From: JALCRY01 sp050946575
GTDB taxonomy: Bacteria; Bacillota; Clostridia; Peptostreptococcales; Anaerovoracaceae
Length of the DNA stretch: 64,000 bases
Assembly: GCA_050946575.1 (NCBI GenBank)
Contig: JBMNVB010000001.1
Location: 62,001 to 126,000 of the forward strand
Direction: 5' to 3'
A program made the translations under genes and the position numbers. Position 1 is the first letter of the stretch, and the number at the start of each line of letters is the position of its first letter. Shown in pieces: positions 9,647 to 18,648 of the stretch. Below the pieces are notes generated by a model that saw only the letters and a list, made by a program, of their open reading frames with translations, did not search any database and had not been told where the DNA came from.

Positions 9647-9750
9647 ATTAGCTCTTGAAATATTTTTTCAGCAGAACCAGTATCAGCCAAAGAAGTCCGC
9701 CCCCCGGCAACCAGGCACCAAAGCAGCGCTATTATTTGTTTAGCTAACAT
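9647..9750 (-). pseudogene. Small single-TM peptide gene, apparently frameshifted at a G6 tract
   Basis: On the minus strand an ATG (9748-9750) has a near-perfect AGGAGG site 5 bp upstream. The literal frame gives a 43-aa product ending at 9619. If one G of the six-G tract at 9700-9705 is dropped, the frame becomes a compact 33-residue peptide with one hydrophobic segment (GGGLLWLILVLLKKYF) and a basic end, stopping at 9647. The clean ribosome site and the membrane-like slipped frame suggest a real small gene that is broken, or switched by slippage. Confidence 0.35.
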
Positions 9751-10099
9751 ATTACCCTCCTAATCGAATAATTTACTTATTATCCTCAGCTATGCCTCTC
9801 GCTCCAAAATAATTCGCTACAATTTCCTTTAAAGTGCTGAAATCCTATTTTGGAAATTCACAATATGCTATAACCAGGCATATTCCACCCCAAATATAGC
9901 ATTAGTAGGCTTTATGTCAAGATATTTCTGAAAACTTTTTTATTTTCTCTCTATTGCATTGAATATTTATTCATAAAAGTAGATAGGAAATTCCGGTCCG
10001 CCGCATCGCTGCAAAATAATCCGGACACAAAAATGTTCAGCCGCAATAAACAGCAGGGCATTGCCTTTTATCGTGAATGAACATGTAAAAGATGACTTA

Positions 10100-10519
10100 T
10101 TATTGTTTCGGAAGCCGTCTGATCCTGACTGACAGTATGATTACAGCAATGTTCAATACTGCGAAGTATATCAGCAGCGCCGTCATATGATCCAGCTGCC
10201 CTATAATAATTTCCTGCAGTACGGCCAGGATGATATACAGATAAATTACGGAAGCGATCATTTTAGCCGCCCTTGTTTCGAATAACAGCATTTGGCAAAT
10301 CAGAACGCACGCGGCCAGGAACGGCATAATGATCACGAATCCGAGGACGCCCATATAATCAAATACCGGCCCGTAATATGTGTCAATGACCGGCCCCCAT
10401 TTTTCGGGTGTCAATAGACTCAGCGGCACATACATTGTCAATGCCAGCATGATAATGTTGATTGCCACTGTGAAAATTTTTGCGTACCCTGATCGATTTG
10501 CTGCTATTATCTGTTTCAT
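10100..10519 (-). CDS. Hypothetical four-helix membrane protein (139 aa)
   Basis: The product has about four hydrophobic helices (around residues 15-38, 50-75, 85-105 and 110-130) and a short basic tail (RIRRLPKQ). No family recognised. The third in-frame ATG (10517-10519) is taken because GAGGA precedes it; an ATG 15 bp further upstream is possible. AT-leaning codon use matches its island neighbours. Just upstream lies a broken HTH gene, perhaps its former regulator. Confidence 0.55.
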   Translation of the reverse strand: MKQIIAANRSGYAKIFTVAINIIMLALTMYVPLSLLTPEKWGPVIDTYYGPVFDYMGVLGFVIIMPFLAACVLICQMLLFETRAAKMIASVIYLYIILAVLQEIIIGQLDHMTALLIYFAVLNIAVIILSVRIRRLPKQ

Positions 10520-10541
10520 AATCCTCATCCTCATTTTCGAC

Positions 10542-10736
10542 TTAACAGTTTTGTTGCTTGTTTCGCTCTGCGATCTCGTTCAGTTCCTTTATTACCAAAC
10601 GCTCCACATACCGTGGACACTGCCTTTGACCTGACTCCCAGTTCTGGACAGTCCTGTATGGGATCTACATAATCCGTGACATCTCCGCCATGCTCAGGCC
10701 GGCTGCTTTATGATATGCGCAATCTGAACTAATATC
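10542..10736 (-). pseudogene. Remnant of a small HTH DNA-binding protein with an in-frame TAG
   Basis: Minus-strand translation gives HKAAGLSMAEMSRIM, a stop (TAG at 10665-10667), then IPYRTVQNWESGQRQCPRY and VERLVIKELNE to a TAA at 10542-10544. The IPYRTVQNWESGQRQCPxYV signature is typical of short XRE-like HTH proteins of clostridia. The stop falls where the family has one residue before IPYRT, between the HTH helices. No start codon with a ribosome site remains upstream. Confidence 0.6.
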
Positions 10737-10971
10737 CTACGTCGTAACTATTATCTCGAACTGCAGGGCCGTCAAATACACAATTTTTATCCCACTCTGT
10801 CAAATCACTATTTCGCATAATCTCATAGGCACGCGCTTGATTTTCGGGCTTCCTGATCGAGCCTTCAAACTGCAGCCATTCATTCGCAGTATGAAACATG
10901 GTATACGCTTTTTCAGGCTCGCCGTTGAAAAACAGGTCTGCCATTTTTTTGACTTCTTCTTTGGTCAGCAT
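10729..10971 (-). CDS. Hypothetical small protein (80 aa)
   Basis: Short soluble, mixed-charge protein starting MLTKEEVKKMADLFFNGEP. The ATG at 10969-10971 has an AAGGAGG site with 8-nt spacing, so translation is likely. No family recognised. Its 3' end overlaps the frame of the broken HTH gene; it may be a companion of that regulator. It marks the right edge of the AT-richer patch. Confidence 0.5.
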   Translation of the reverse strand: MLTKEEVKKMADLFFNGEPEKAYTMFHTANEWLQFEGSIRKPENQARAYEIMRNSDLTEWDKNCVFDGPAVRDNSYDVGY

Positions 10972-11094
10972 CCCCGCCGCCTCCTTGCCCTTGCCTATAT
11001 TATTGATGTACTTCCGTTTCTGCGGATTTGCGATCTTTATATTTCATACCTGGCATGTTGCGCCGCATCCCCGGCGAAAAATATATGCCCGCCG

Positions 11095-11103
11095 TGATAT
11101 AAT
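11095..11103 (+). promoter_or_regulatory. Extended -10 promoter of the racemase gene
   Basis: TGATATAAT is a perfect extended -10 element (TGn plus TATAAT) with no recognisable -35 box. The expected start at about 11110 leaves a 25-nt leader with AGGAGG. Confidence 0.6.
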
Positions 11104-11134
11104 GGACAGGGGTACATGTCAGGAGGATAATCAG

Positions 11135-11827
11135 ATGAAAAGAATCGGAATCGTAGGCGGCGTGGGCTGGCCGAGCACTGTAACTACTTATACCGAGATA
11201 AACCGTCTTGTGGAGGAAAAGCTCGGAAACGGGCACTGCGCGGAGCTGATCCTCGCGCAGACGGATTTCAAAGAGATGACGAAGAATCAGGAAGAGGGGA
11301 ACTGGGAACGCGTCGGCGAACTGATAGCCGATTCAGCGGCCAGACTGAAGGCGGGCGGCGCCGACTTTTACATTGTCGCGTGCAATACCGTCCACACGGC
11401 CTATCCGTATTTCAGGGACATGGTGGACCTGCCCTGCATCCATATAGTCGACCCGTGCGGAGAAGCGCTCTCTGCTATCGGCGCGAAGAAGGTCGGCCTG
11501 ATGGGCAGCCGCTACACGATGGAAGGAGATTTCTTCAGGAGCAGGCTCGAAAGCAAGTTCAACATGGAAGTCCTCATCCCGGACGAGCCGCACAGGACGT
11601 ATATCCACGACGCGCTCTACTCGGAGCTCACCAGCAATATCATCCGCGAGGAGACGCACGAGAAGTTCAGGGGCGCGGTCAATAATCTGATCGAACGGGG
11701 CGCGGACGCCATTATCCTCGGATGCACAGAATTCGGTCTTATAGTCAAACAGGAAGACAGCAGTGTGCCGGTCATTGACACGACCATCGAACAGGCGAAA
11801 GCCGCGGTGGAATATGCATTGAAGTAA
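11135..11827 (+). CDS. Aspartate/glutamate racemase family protein
   Basis: Cofactor-independent amino-acid racemase of the Asp/Glu superfamily (230 aa, cytosolic). The N-terminal MKRIGIVGGVGWPSTVTTY and the two catalytic cysteines in VACNTVH (about residue 85) and ILGCTEFG (about residue 196) are those of the RacX/YgeA type. The ATG at 11135 is chosen because AGGAGG lies 8 bp upstream; the frame is open further 5' without a better start. The substrate may be aspartate or another amino acid. It is monocistronic with an extended -10 promoter. Confidence 0.88.
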   Translation: MKRIGIVGGVGWPSTVTTYTEINRLVEEKLGNGHCAELILAQTDFKEMTKNQEEGNWERVGELIADSAARLKAGGADFYIVACNTVHTAYPYFRDMVDLPCIHIVDPCGEALSAIGAKKVGLMGSRYTMEGDFFRSRLESKFNMEVLIPDEPHRTYIHDALYSELTSNIIREETHEKFRGAVNNLIERGADAIILGCTEFGLIVKQEDSSVPVIDTTIEQAKAAVEYALK

Positions 11828-11939
11828 AAAAAATCAATGCGGCGGCGCTGTTCAGGTTATTGTCGCGTTTTCGTTAAGCATTTTTTCAGAAATCGGTCAT
11901 ATATTTTATCATGTAGAGAGAGATCGGGGGGTAAATTAA

Positions 11940-13571
11940 ATGGTCAATTCAAAAAAGAGAATCGCAAACGGGATAATTGCAGTCATATTAGTCGTTGCAG
12001 TCGCAGTTGTCTTCAGCGCGTGCGGCTCCGAGAGTTCATCGGATTCATCCGACAGCAATACCGCGGCAGCCGGACTTGAGTATGTGAGTCCGTCGGAGAT
12101 AAGTCAGACGGAATCATCGTCGTCATCGTCATCTGCAAGTTCCAGCACGCAGAGCGGACAGGGATCCGGAAGCTCCGGAGGCCAGGGAGGCGCATCGGGC
12201 GGCGGCGCGAATACTAGCACATACGACTACACGGGCACGAACTCCGCGACTAAGACCGCGGACGGAGAGACCGTAAGCGTGAGCGGCACGGTATCATCGA
12301 CAACGGCCGACAAGAACGCGGTCCTCGCCCTGAACAGCGGCACACTGAAAATCGAGGACGCCACGCTCAAAAAGAGCGGCGACGATACGAACGGAGACAA
12401 CTGCAATTTCTACGGGCTGAATTCCACGCTCCTCGCGGTCGGTGAAAAAACGAAGGCGTACATCTCCGATACTTCCATCACATCGACGAGCGAAGGCAGC
12501 AACGGGATATTCGCCACGGACAACGCGAGAGTTTACGCGAATGACGTAGACATCACAACAAAATCAGGCGGCAATGCGCGCGGCGTTGATGCCACATACG
12601 GCGGAGTCGTTTACGGGAACGAGCTTGACATCAGCACGCAGAAAGACCACTGCGCGGCTCTCGCGACTGACAGAGGCGGCGGTTACATCTCAGTCACCAA
12701 CAGCAAGCTCAAGACTGCGGGCAGCGGTTCGCCGCTCCTGTACTCGACAGGCGACATCGAGGTCGACGGCGTGAGCGGCACGGCAACGGGCAGCCAGATC
12801 GCGGGAATGGAAGGCCTGAACCGCATCATCATATACAACTCGAAGCTCACGAGCACGAATGACGCGAAGTCTGGCAGCGACCCGATCAAGAACGGCGTGA
12901 TACTGTATCAGTCAACATCGGGCGACGCCGAAGCGTCTACAAGCTCGGCAGCGGATTTCGAAGCCGTGAACTCTACCCTTAAGACATCGATATCGGACGG
13001 TGCGATGTTCTACGTGACTAACACGAACGCGAAAGTCGTCCTGAAGAATACGAAGCTCAGCTTCGACAGCGACAATGTCGACCTGATCGACTGCGTCGGG
13101 AACTCGAACAACTGGGGCCAGTCCGGCAGCAACGGCGGCACACTGACATTCACGGGACGCGACATGACGATGAGCGGGAACGTAAAGACAGACGACATCA
13201 GCAGCGTTGATATGTACCTGCTCGACGGAACGAAATACACGGGCAAAACGACAGGCTCCGGCAATGTCACGATGAACGTAAGCAGCGATTCGAAGTGGGT
13301 CGTCACCGGAAACTGCACAGTGGAAAATCTGAACTGTGAAGACGGCGGCAAGATAGTCGACAAGGACGGAAATACCGTAACGATCAAGGCGAACGGCAAA
13401 ACGGTCGTCAAGGGCGACAGCGATTATACGATCACAGTCACCGGAGAATACAGCACGACGGTGAAGGAAACGAGCAGCACGAAGACGGCGACGAAAGTCC
13501 TCTCGCGCTCAGCGTTCGACAAATATTACGACACGTCGACAAAATTCGGAACTAACGAACTGGACGATTAG
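11940..13571 (+). CDS. Lipoprotein with predicted right-handed beta-helix
   Basis: 543-aa exported lipoprotein. A membrane-spanning signal ends in the lipobox VFSAC (Cys28). A Ser-rich, Gly-rich linker follows (about residues 29-95). The remainder is a series of short Thr/Ser/Asn-rich repeats such as GTLKIEDATLKKS, NARVYANDVDITTKSG and GGVVYGNELDISTQ, a spacing typical of parallel beta-helix (pectate-lyase-like) surface proteins. No catalytic signature is evident, so adhesion or polysaccharide binding is only an inference. A GGGGGG stretch serves as ribosome site. It is monocistronic and followed by a strong terminator. Confidence 0.75.
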   Translation: MVNSKKRIANGIIAVILVVAVAVVFSACGSESSSDSSDSNTAAAGLEYVSPSEISQTESSSSSSSASSSTQSGQGSGSSGGQGGASGGGANTSTYDYTGTNSATKTADGETVSVSGTVSSTTADKNAVLALNSGTLKIEDATLKKSGDDTNGDNCNFYGLNSTLLAVGEKTKAYISDTSITSTSEGSNGIFATDNARVYANDVDITTKSGGNARGVDATYGGVVYGNELDISTQKDHCAALATDRGGGYISVTNSKLKTAGSGSPLLYSTGDIEVDGVSGTATGSQIAGMEGLNRIIIYNSKLTSTNDAKSGSDPIKNGVILYQSTSGDAEASTSSAADFEAVNSTLKTSISDGAMFYVTNTNAKVVLKNTKLSFDSDNVDLIDCVGNSNNWGQSGSNGGTLTFTGRDMTMSGNVKTDDISSVDMYLLDGTKYTGKTTGSGNVTMNVSSDSKWVVTGNCTVENLNCEDGGKIVDKDGNTVTIKANGKTVVKGDSDYTITVTGEYSTTVKETSSTKTATKVLSRSAFDKYYDTSTKFGTNELDD

Positions 13572-13612
13572 AATTGCCACTTTATGACGGCAGGCAGGCC
13601 GTGGGAATAGAT

Positions 13613-13650
13613 AAAGGGGACAGGACCGCGGAAGCGGCCCTGTCCTCTTT
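13613..13650. terminator. Bidirectional terminator between lipoprotein and putP genes
   Basis: Long stem (13613-13629 with 13634-13650), GGAA loop, one mismatch; A3 on the left and T3 on the right allow use by both convergent genes. Confidence 0.8.
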
Positions 13651-13723
13651 AATTGTGTGAGAAACATTGAAAAATGCAGTTGTCATTTAAATGGAAGTCC
13701 GCATGCCTTCCGCATGCACGCGG

Positions 13724-15232
13724 TCACTCGTCATCGCCCGCCTGCATTGCCGCATCGAACATTTCCACGGCTTCGCGCGGCGGCTCCTTCGTGAGCAGCG
13801 TCACGACGACGGCGGCAATTATGCCCGCGGCGAATCCCGGCACGATCTCGTACACGCCCGTGGACGAGAGAAGATTGTACCAGAGGATGTCCACTACCGC
13901 GCCGGCGATGATCCCGGCGCATGCACCCTGATAATTGAACCTGCGCCAGAACAGCGACAGCAGTATCGTCGGTGCGAACGACGCGCCGAACACGCCCCAT
14001 GCGTTCTCGACAAGGTTCATGATAGCCTGCGCCCCCGCGCCCTTTGAGCTCGCGATGATGAACGCGATGACCGCGATCACGACAACGGCGATACGGCCGA
14101 CCCAGACAAGCTCCTTGTCGCTGGCATTTTTGCGGAAAAGCGGCTGATACAGATCAGCCGTGAACGAGCTTGATGCCACGAGCAGCTGCGAATCCGCGGT
14201 CGAGACGCTTGCCGCCATGATCGCAGCGAGCAGCAGTCCGGAGATCGCGGCCGGGAAGAATTTCCTCGCCATCACTATGAATACAAGCTTCTGCGAGCCT
14301 GTCGTCAGCAGTTCCTCGCCAACGATCATCCTGGCCTGATAAGCCATGAGACATGCAGCGCCGAGCGACAGCACGACCCAGATGATCGCGATCGTCGCCG
14401 ACTTCTTTATCTGCGAAGGCTTCTCGATCGACATGAACCTGACAATGATATGCGGCATGCCGAAATATCCGAGCCCCCAGCCGAACCCCGACAGGATGTC
14501 CTTCCAGCTCGCGTCGAACAGTCCGGTCCCGAAATCGCACCTCACGACCTCGCCCGTCGTGTCAGTATATGTGTAGACCTGAGACAGGAGCGACGTGTCG
14601 AGATCCTGAGTCAGCGTGACGATAATCGGGATAGCGAGCAGCGCGATCAGCATCAGGATGCCCTGGAAAAAGTCCGTCCAGCAGACGGCCTTGAATCCGC
14701 CGAGGAATGTGTATCCGATTATTATCAATGCAAAGACGATCATAGCGGTCATTTCCGGCACTTTCGGGAAAAGCGACGTGAAGACCGACGCGCCCGCCAC
14801 GAACGCAGACGCGACGTAGATCGTGAACGCGACCAGAAAGATGAGCGCAGAGACGACCTGCAGCGTCCTGCTCGAACTCGCGAATCTGTTCGTGAGATAC
14901 TGAGGCACTGTTATGGAATCGTTCGCGGCCTTCGACAGCTTCCGGAGACGCTTCGCGCAGAATATCCAGTTCGCGGCCGTGCCGATCATCAGGCCGATGC
15001 CGATCCAGATCTGGCCGAAACCGAACGCGAGAATGGATCCCGGCAGTCCCATGAGCAGCCACGCTGACATGTCCGACGCCTGCGCCGACATCGCCGTGAC
15101 CCACGGTCCCATGGATCTCCCGCCGAGGAAGTAATCTTTCTCATTGTCCTGTCCCCTGAAGAAGAACGCCGCCGCCACAAAGAACAGGACCACGAAATAT
15201 CCTATAAATACTATGATTTCAATATTAGCCAT
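13724..15232 (-). CDS. putP: Sodium:solute symporter, PutP type
   Basis: Na+-coupled importer of the SSS family, most like sodium/proline symporters (502 aa, 12-13 membrane helices). The early helix FFVAAAFFFRG, the block DYFLGGRSMGPWVTAMSAQA, the helix sequence ASDMSAWLLMGLPG and the later AGIIAGAVVDILWY fit PutP. It is transcribed divergently from a TetR regulator 209 bp away, a common arrangement for regulated transporters. The exact substrate (proline versus another amino or carboxylic acid) is inferred from family similarity. Confidence 0.88.
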   Translation of the reverse strand: MANIEIIVFIGYFVVLFFVAAAFFFRGQDNEKDYFLGGRSMGPWVTAMSAQASDMSAWLLMGLPGSILAFGFGQIWIGIGLMIGTAANWIFCAKRLRKLSKAANDSITVPQYLTNRFASSSRTLQVVSALIFLVAFTIYVASAFVAGASVFTSLFPKVPEMTAMIVFALIIIGYTFLGGFKAVCWTDFFQGILMLIALLAIPIIVTLTQDLDTSLLSQVYTYTDTTGEVVRCDFGTGLFDASWKDILSGFGWGLGYFGMPHIIVRFMSIEKPSQIKKSATIAIIWVVLSLGAACLMAYQARMIVGEELLTTGSQKLVFIVMARKFFPAAISGLLLAAIMAASVSTADSQLLVASSSFTADLYQPLFRKNASDKELVWVGRIAVVVIAVIAFIIASSKGAGAQAIMNLVENAWGVFGASFAPTILLSLFWRRFNYQGACAGIIAGAVVDILWYNLLSSTGVYEIVPGFAAGIIAAVVVTLLTKEPPREAVEMFDAAMQAGDDE

Positions 15233-15353
15233 AACAAACTCTCCACTCTTTTTATCATGCGTAACAATAATATCAGACCCGCATCAAGAATAAAATATGA
15301 ACCGTCATATAGACTATTTACGGCATCAATGCATTGATTATATCAAATAAACG

Positions 15354-15382
15354 TTGAAATCATGCCGCCTGTGCGCTATATT
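15354..15382 (+). promoter_or_regulatory. Predicted promoter and possible operator of the TetR gene
   Basis: TTGAAA (15354-15359), 17-bp spacer, TATATT (15377-15382). Just downstream (about 15395-15435) an imperfect palindrome TGAAA-N7-TTTCA and two AGACTGAAA repeats could bind the regulator. The overlapping palindrome ATCAATGCATTGAT (15325-15338) lies upstream. Confidence 0.5.
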
Positions 15383-15441
15383 TATTTGTAGACTGAAAAA
15401 TGCACTTTCAAAAAACTTCAGACTGAAAGGAATGAAAAACG

Positions 15442-16023
15442 ATGAAACAGACACAGACGAAGGGGCGCATCGTGTCCGCTGCGTGGCAGCTTTTTTACAA
15501 GCAGGGCTACGACAATACGACGATCGACGATATTGTCGAGGCGTCGCACACTTCCAAGGGATCATTCTATCATTACTTCGATTCGAAGGACGACCTGCTG
15601 GCGTCGCTGTCGTATCTGTTCGACGAAAAATACGACGAGCTGCAGGAAACGATCGACCCGGGGCTCGGGCCGCTCGAGAAGCTGGTATTCCTGAATCAGG
15701 AACTGTTTCTGATGATAGAGAACACTGTGCCGGTAGCGCTGCTCAGCAGGCTGTTTTCGAGCCAGCTCATCACGAAGGGCGAGCGCCACATGCTCGATCC
15801 GGACAGGACATATTACCGGCTGCTGCGCGACATCGCCACTGACGGTCAGCGGCAGGGAATTTTCCGCGATGACCTCAGCATAAACGATATCTCGAAGGCG
15901 TATGCCGTGTTCGAGCGCGGCATGATGTATGACTGGTGTCTCTCGAGCGGGAACTATTCGCTGTGCCAGTACTCGCAGCAGATACTGCCGCTGTTCCTGA
16001 AGGGGCTGTGCAGGGACGAATAA
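15442..16023 (+). CDS. TetR/AcrR family transcriptional regulator
   Basis: 193-aa one-component repressor. The N-terminal HTH is clear: AAWQLFYKQGYDNTTIDDI, VEASHTSKGSFYHYFDSKDD (about residues 14-52). The C-terminal ligand domain is not informative. AAAGGAATG precedes the ATG. The gene is divergent from the PutP symporter, which is the obvious candidate target along with its own promoter. The ligand is unknown. Confidence 0.9.
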   Translation: MKQTQTKGRIVSAAWQLFYKQGYDNTTIDDIVEASHTSKGSFYHYFDSKDDLLASLSYLFDEKYDELQETIDPGLGPLEKLVFLNQELFLMIENTVPVALLSRLFSSQLITKGERHMLDPDRTYYRLLRDIATDGQRQGIFRDDLSINDISKAYAVFERGMMYDWCLSSGNYSLCQYSQQILPLFLKGLCRDE

Positions 16024-16026
16024 TAA

Positions 16027-16053
16027 AAAGGCGCGGAGTTTTTCCGCGCCTTT
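16027..16053. terminator. Bidirectional terminator between tetR-like gene and glgP
   Basis: Perfect stem AAAGGCGCGG/CCGCGCCTTT around a short AGTTTTT loop, with A-rich left and T-rich right flanks. Confidence 0.85.
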
Positions 16054-16121
16054 GTTTCATCTGACCGCGGCCGGGTTTCCGGCTCACGCCGCCGGTTTTT
16101 CCGGCAGCCCCGGCTCCGCCG

Positions 16122-18599
16122 CTACCGATTAAATATCGGCTTCGTGAACCAGATCTTCTCCGCGTAATCTTTTATCGAACGGTCCGCAGCAAATCTAGCC
16201 GCTTTGGCGATGTTGTCCACGGCCATGGTGTTCCAGTGCTCGCGGTTCTCGTAATCCTTCTGCATCTTGTCATGCACCTTGCAGTAATCCGCGAAATCGC
16301 GCATGCACATGTACGGGTCCGCGATACTGTACGACGGCTTCAGCAGATAATCCTTCAGCTTCCTGAAGTCCTTTCCGTTGAAACCCACGCCGATCTGATC
16401 TATCACCTTTTTCAGTACAGGATCCGACTGGTACAGCTGCTCAGAATGATACCCCGTGCTGACCTCGGCCTGCACTTCCTCTTCATTCATGCCGAAGATG
16501 TAGATGCTGTCCGGCCCGACCGCTTCCTTTATCTCCACATTCGCGCCGTCGAGCGTCCCGATGGTGAGCGCTCCGTTTATCATCATCTTCATATTGCCCG
16601 TGCCGCTGGCCTCTTTTCCGGCAAGTGAGATCTGCTCCGAGATCTCGGCGGCGGGTATCAGCGTCTCAGCCATGGACACGCTGTAGTTTTCGAGGAATAT
16701 CACCTTCATCTTCTTTGAGATGACAGGGTCTTTTTCTATTTCCTGACCGAGCTCCCAGATCAGGCATATTATCTCCTTTGCGATGTAATAGCTCGGAGCG
16801 GCCTTGGCCGCGAAGAAATACGTTTCCGGCCTTACATCCTTGTTCGGGTTCTCTTTCAGATCGATATATCTCGCGATGATCCGCATCACGTTCATAAGCT
16901 GGCGCTTGTATTCGTGCAGCCTCTTCGCCTGGACGATGAACACCGAATCCGGATCCACGTCTATCCCCATGGTTTCCTTCACTTTGTTCGACAGCCTGAC
17001 CTTGTTCTCGTGCTTGATATTCTCAAGATGTTCATGCACGCGGTCGTCGCCGCGGAACTTGATGAAATCCTCGAGTCTCTCCGGATGCAGCCTGTACGCC
17101 GGCCCGATGCAGTTGTCGATGAGCCTGGCGAGTTTCGGGTTCGCCTGGCACAGCCAGCGCCTGTACGCGATGCCGTTCGTGACATTCGTGAACTTGTACG
17201 GGCTCATCATGTAATGATCGTGGAAAAGGTCATCCTTCAGGATCTGTGAATGCAGCGCCGAGACGCCGTTCACTCTGTGCGACCCGATAACGGCGAGATT
17301 CGCCATCCTCACCTGCTTGTCGCCGAGTATTGACATGTAATCGATCTTTCCCCAGTCCCCCGGGAAAATCTCGTTCGCCTTGTCCCTGAACCGCCTGTTT
17401 ATCTCCGCGATGATCGCGTAGATCCTCGGCATCATCGTCCTGACAAGATCCGCGTTCCATTTCTCGAGAGCCTCGGCGAGGACCGTGTGGTTCGTGTACG
17501 AAACGGACTGATTTACCAGCTTCCACGCGTGATCCCAGTCCAGGCCGTAGTCATCCATGAATATACGCATGAGCTCCGGTATGCAGAGCGCCGGATGCGT
17601 ATCGTTTATATGTATCACATTCTTGTCGGCGAAATTATCTATCGTGTTGTAAACTCCGTAATGATCCCTGACGATGTTCTGGCAGGACGCCGAGACCATG
17701 AAATACTGCTGCTTCAGCCTCAGTTCCTTGCCCTCTTCGATATTGTCCGCCGGATACAGGACCTTCGTAATGAGCTCCGCGCTGTTCGTCTTCTGCGCGG
17801 CCCTCGTGAAGTCGCCGTTGTTGAACGATTCCATATCGAAATCCTCGGAATCGCTCGCCCGCCACAGCCGGAGCTTCCCGACCGCGTCCGTGCCGGCGCC
17901 CGAGATATACATGTCATAAGGTATTGCTTCTATACGCTGGGCGTCATCGAGCCTGTACTTCAGCTGTCCGTCTTCCCAGTATTCGCTGTATTTCCCGTAG
18001 AAATCCACGAAGAACACATCTTCCTCGTGCGGGTTCAGCCATACGCGGCCGCCCGGCAGCCAGTTGTCAGGCAGTTCCACCTGCCAGCCGTCCACGATCT
18101 TCTGCTTGAACAGACCGTATTCATACCTCAGGGAATATCCGACCGCGTCGTAGCCGCCCGTCGCCATCGCGTCCATAAAGCACGCGGCAAGCCTCCCGAG
18201 CCCGCCGTTCCCGAGCCCGGCGTCGGGTTCGCAGTCATAAATGTCCTCCATCTTCATTCCCTTTTCGGCCACGATATCCTCGACGACCTTCGTCTCGCCG
18301 AGATTGTAAAGATTGTTCTTCAGCGACTGCCCCATGAGGAACTCCATGCAGATATAGTTGATCTTCTTGTGTCCCTCTTTTCTCGTCTCCGTCTCGCGGC
18401 AGTGATCGTTGAATACGAGCCGCCGTTCCAGCAGCTGTCTGTTCACCGACGCCGAGACCGCTCCGTAGATATCCTTGGCCGTCGCTTTTTCGAAAGTCGT
18501 GTGCCGCATGTTCTTCAGATAAACCTCGATCTCTTCACGAAGTTCGACCTCCTCCGCGGCGCGTCCGATTTTCATTATATTCTGTGTCAATGATGCCAT
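16122..18599 (-). CDS. glgP: Glycogen/starch/alpha-glucan phosphorylase
   Basis: Releases glucose-1-phosphate from glycogen or maltodextrin chains with inorganic phosphate and PLP (GT35). The 825-aa length is normal. The PLP-lysine motif EASGTGNMKMMINGALTIG places the Schiff-base lysine at residue 671. The N-terminal blocks YICMEFLMGQSLKNNLYNLG and DAGLGNGGLGRLAACFMD are also typical. It lies 49 bp downstream of glgA on the same strand, so synthesis and breakdown enzymes are in one transcript. The terminator at 16027 ends the operon. Confidence 0.96.
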   Translation of the reverse strand: MASLTQNIMKIGRAAEEVELREEIEVYLKNMRHTTFEKATAKDIYGAVSASVNRQLLERRLVFNDHCRETETRKEGHKKINYICMEFLMGQSLKNNLYNLGETKVVEDIVAEKGMKMEDIYDCEPDAGLGNGGLGRLAACFMDAMATGGYDAVGYSLRYEYGLFKQKIVDGWQVELPDNWLPGGRVWLNPHEEDVFFVDFYGKYSEYWEDGQLKYRLDDAQRIEAIPYDMYISGAGTDAVGKLRLWRASDSEDFDMESFNNGDFTRAAQKTNSAELITKVLYPADNIEEGKELRLKQQYFMVSASCQNIVRDHYGVYNTIDNFADKNVIHINDTHPALCIPELMRIFMDDYGLDWDHAWKLVNQSVSYTNHTVLAEALEKWNADLVRTMMPRIYAIIAEINRRFRDKANEIFPGDWGKIDYMSILGDKQVRMANLAVIGSHRVNGVSALHSQILKDDLFHDHYMMSPYKFTNVTNGIAYRRWLCQANPKLARLIDNCIGPAYRLHPERLEDFIKFRGDDRVHEHLENIKHENKVRLSNKVKETMGIDVDPDSVFIVQAKRLHEYKRQLMNVMRIIARYIDLKENPNKDVRPETYFFAAKAAPSYYIAKEIICLIWELGQEIEKDPVISKKMKVIFLENYSVSMAETLIPAAEISEQISLAGKEASGTGNMKMMINGALTIGTLDGANVEIKEAVGPDSIYIFGMNEEEVQAEVSTGYHSEQLYQSDPVLKKVIDQIGVGFNGKDFRKLKDYLLKPSYSIADPYMCMRDFADYCKVHDKMQKDYENREHWNTMAVDNIAKAARFAADRSIKDYAEKIWFTKPIFNR

Positions 18600-18648
18600 T
18601 ATTTTCCTTCCCAGTATCTATCGCAGCAATGCGCTGCTTCTCTGTTTT

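Larger units (their letters stand above)
9248..10099. other. AT-richer gene-poor stretch of a probable decayed island
   Basis: 852 bp between two orphan genes. It contains one hairpin terminator (9457-9488) and one small, apparently frameshifted membrane-peptide ORF (9647-9750). The rest shows no convincing coding sequence on either strand. An open frame at 9303-9497 lacks a ribosome site and recognisable protein character. Confidence 0.5.

Noticed and set aside
13691..14047. Open frames antisense to the putP gene
   Set aside because: Shadow frames; the minus-strand symporter with clear SSS motifs explains the region.
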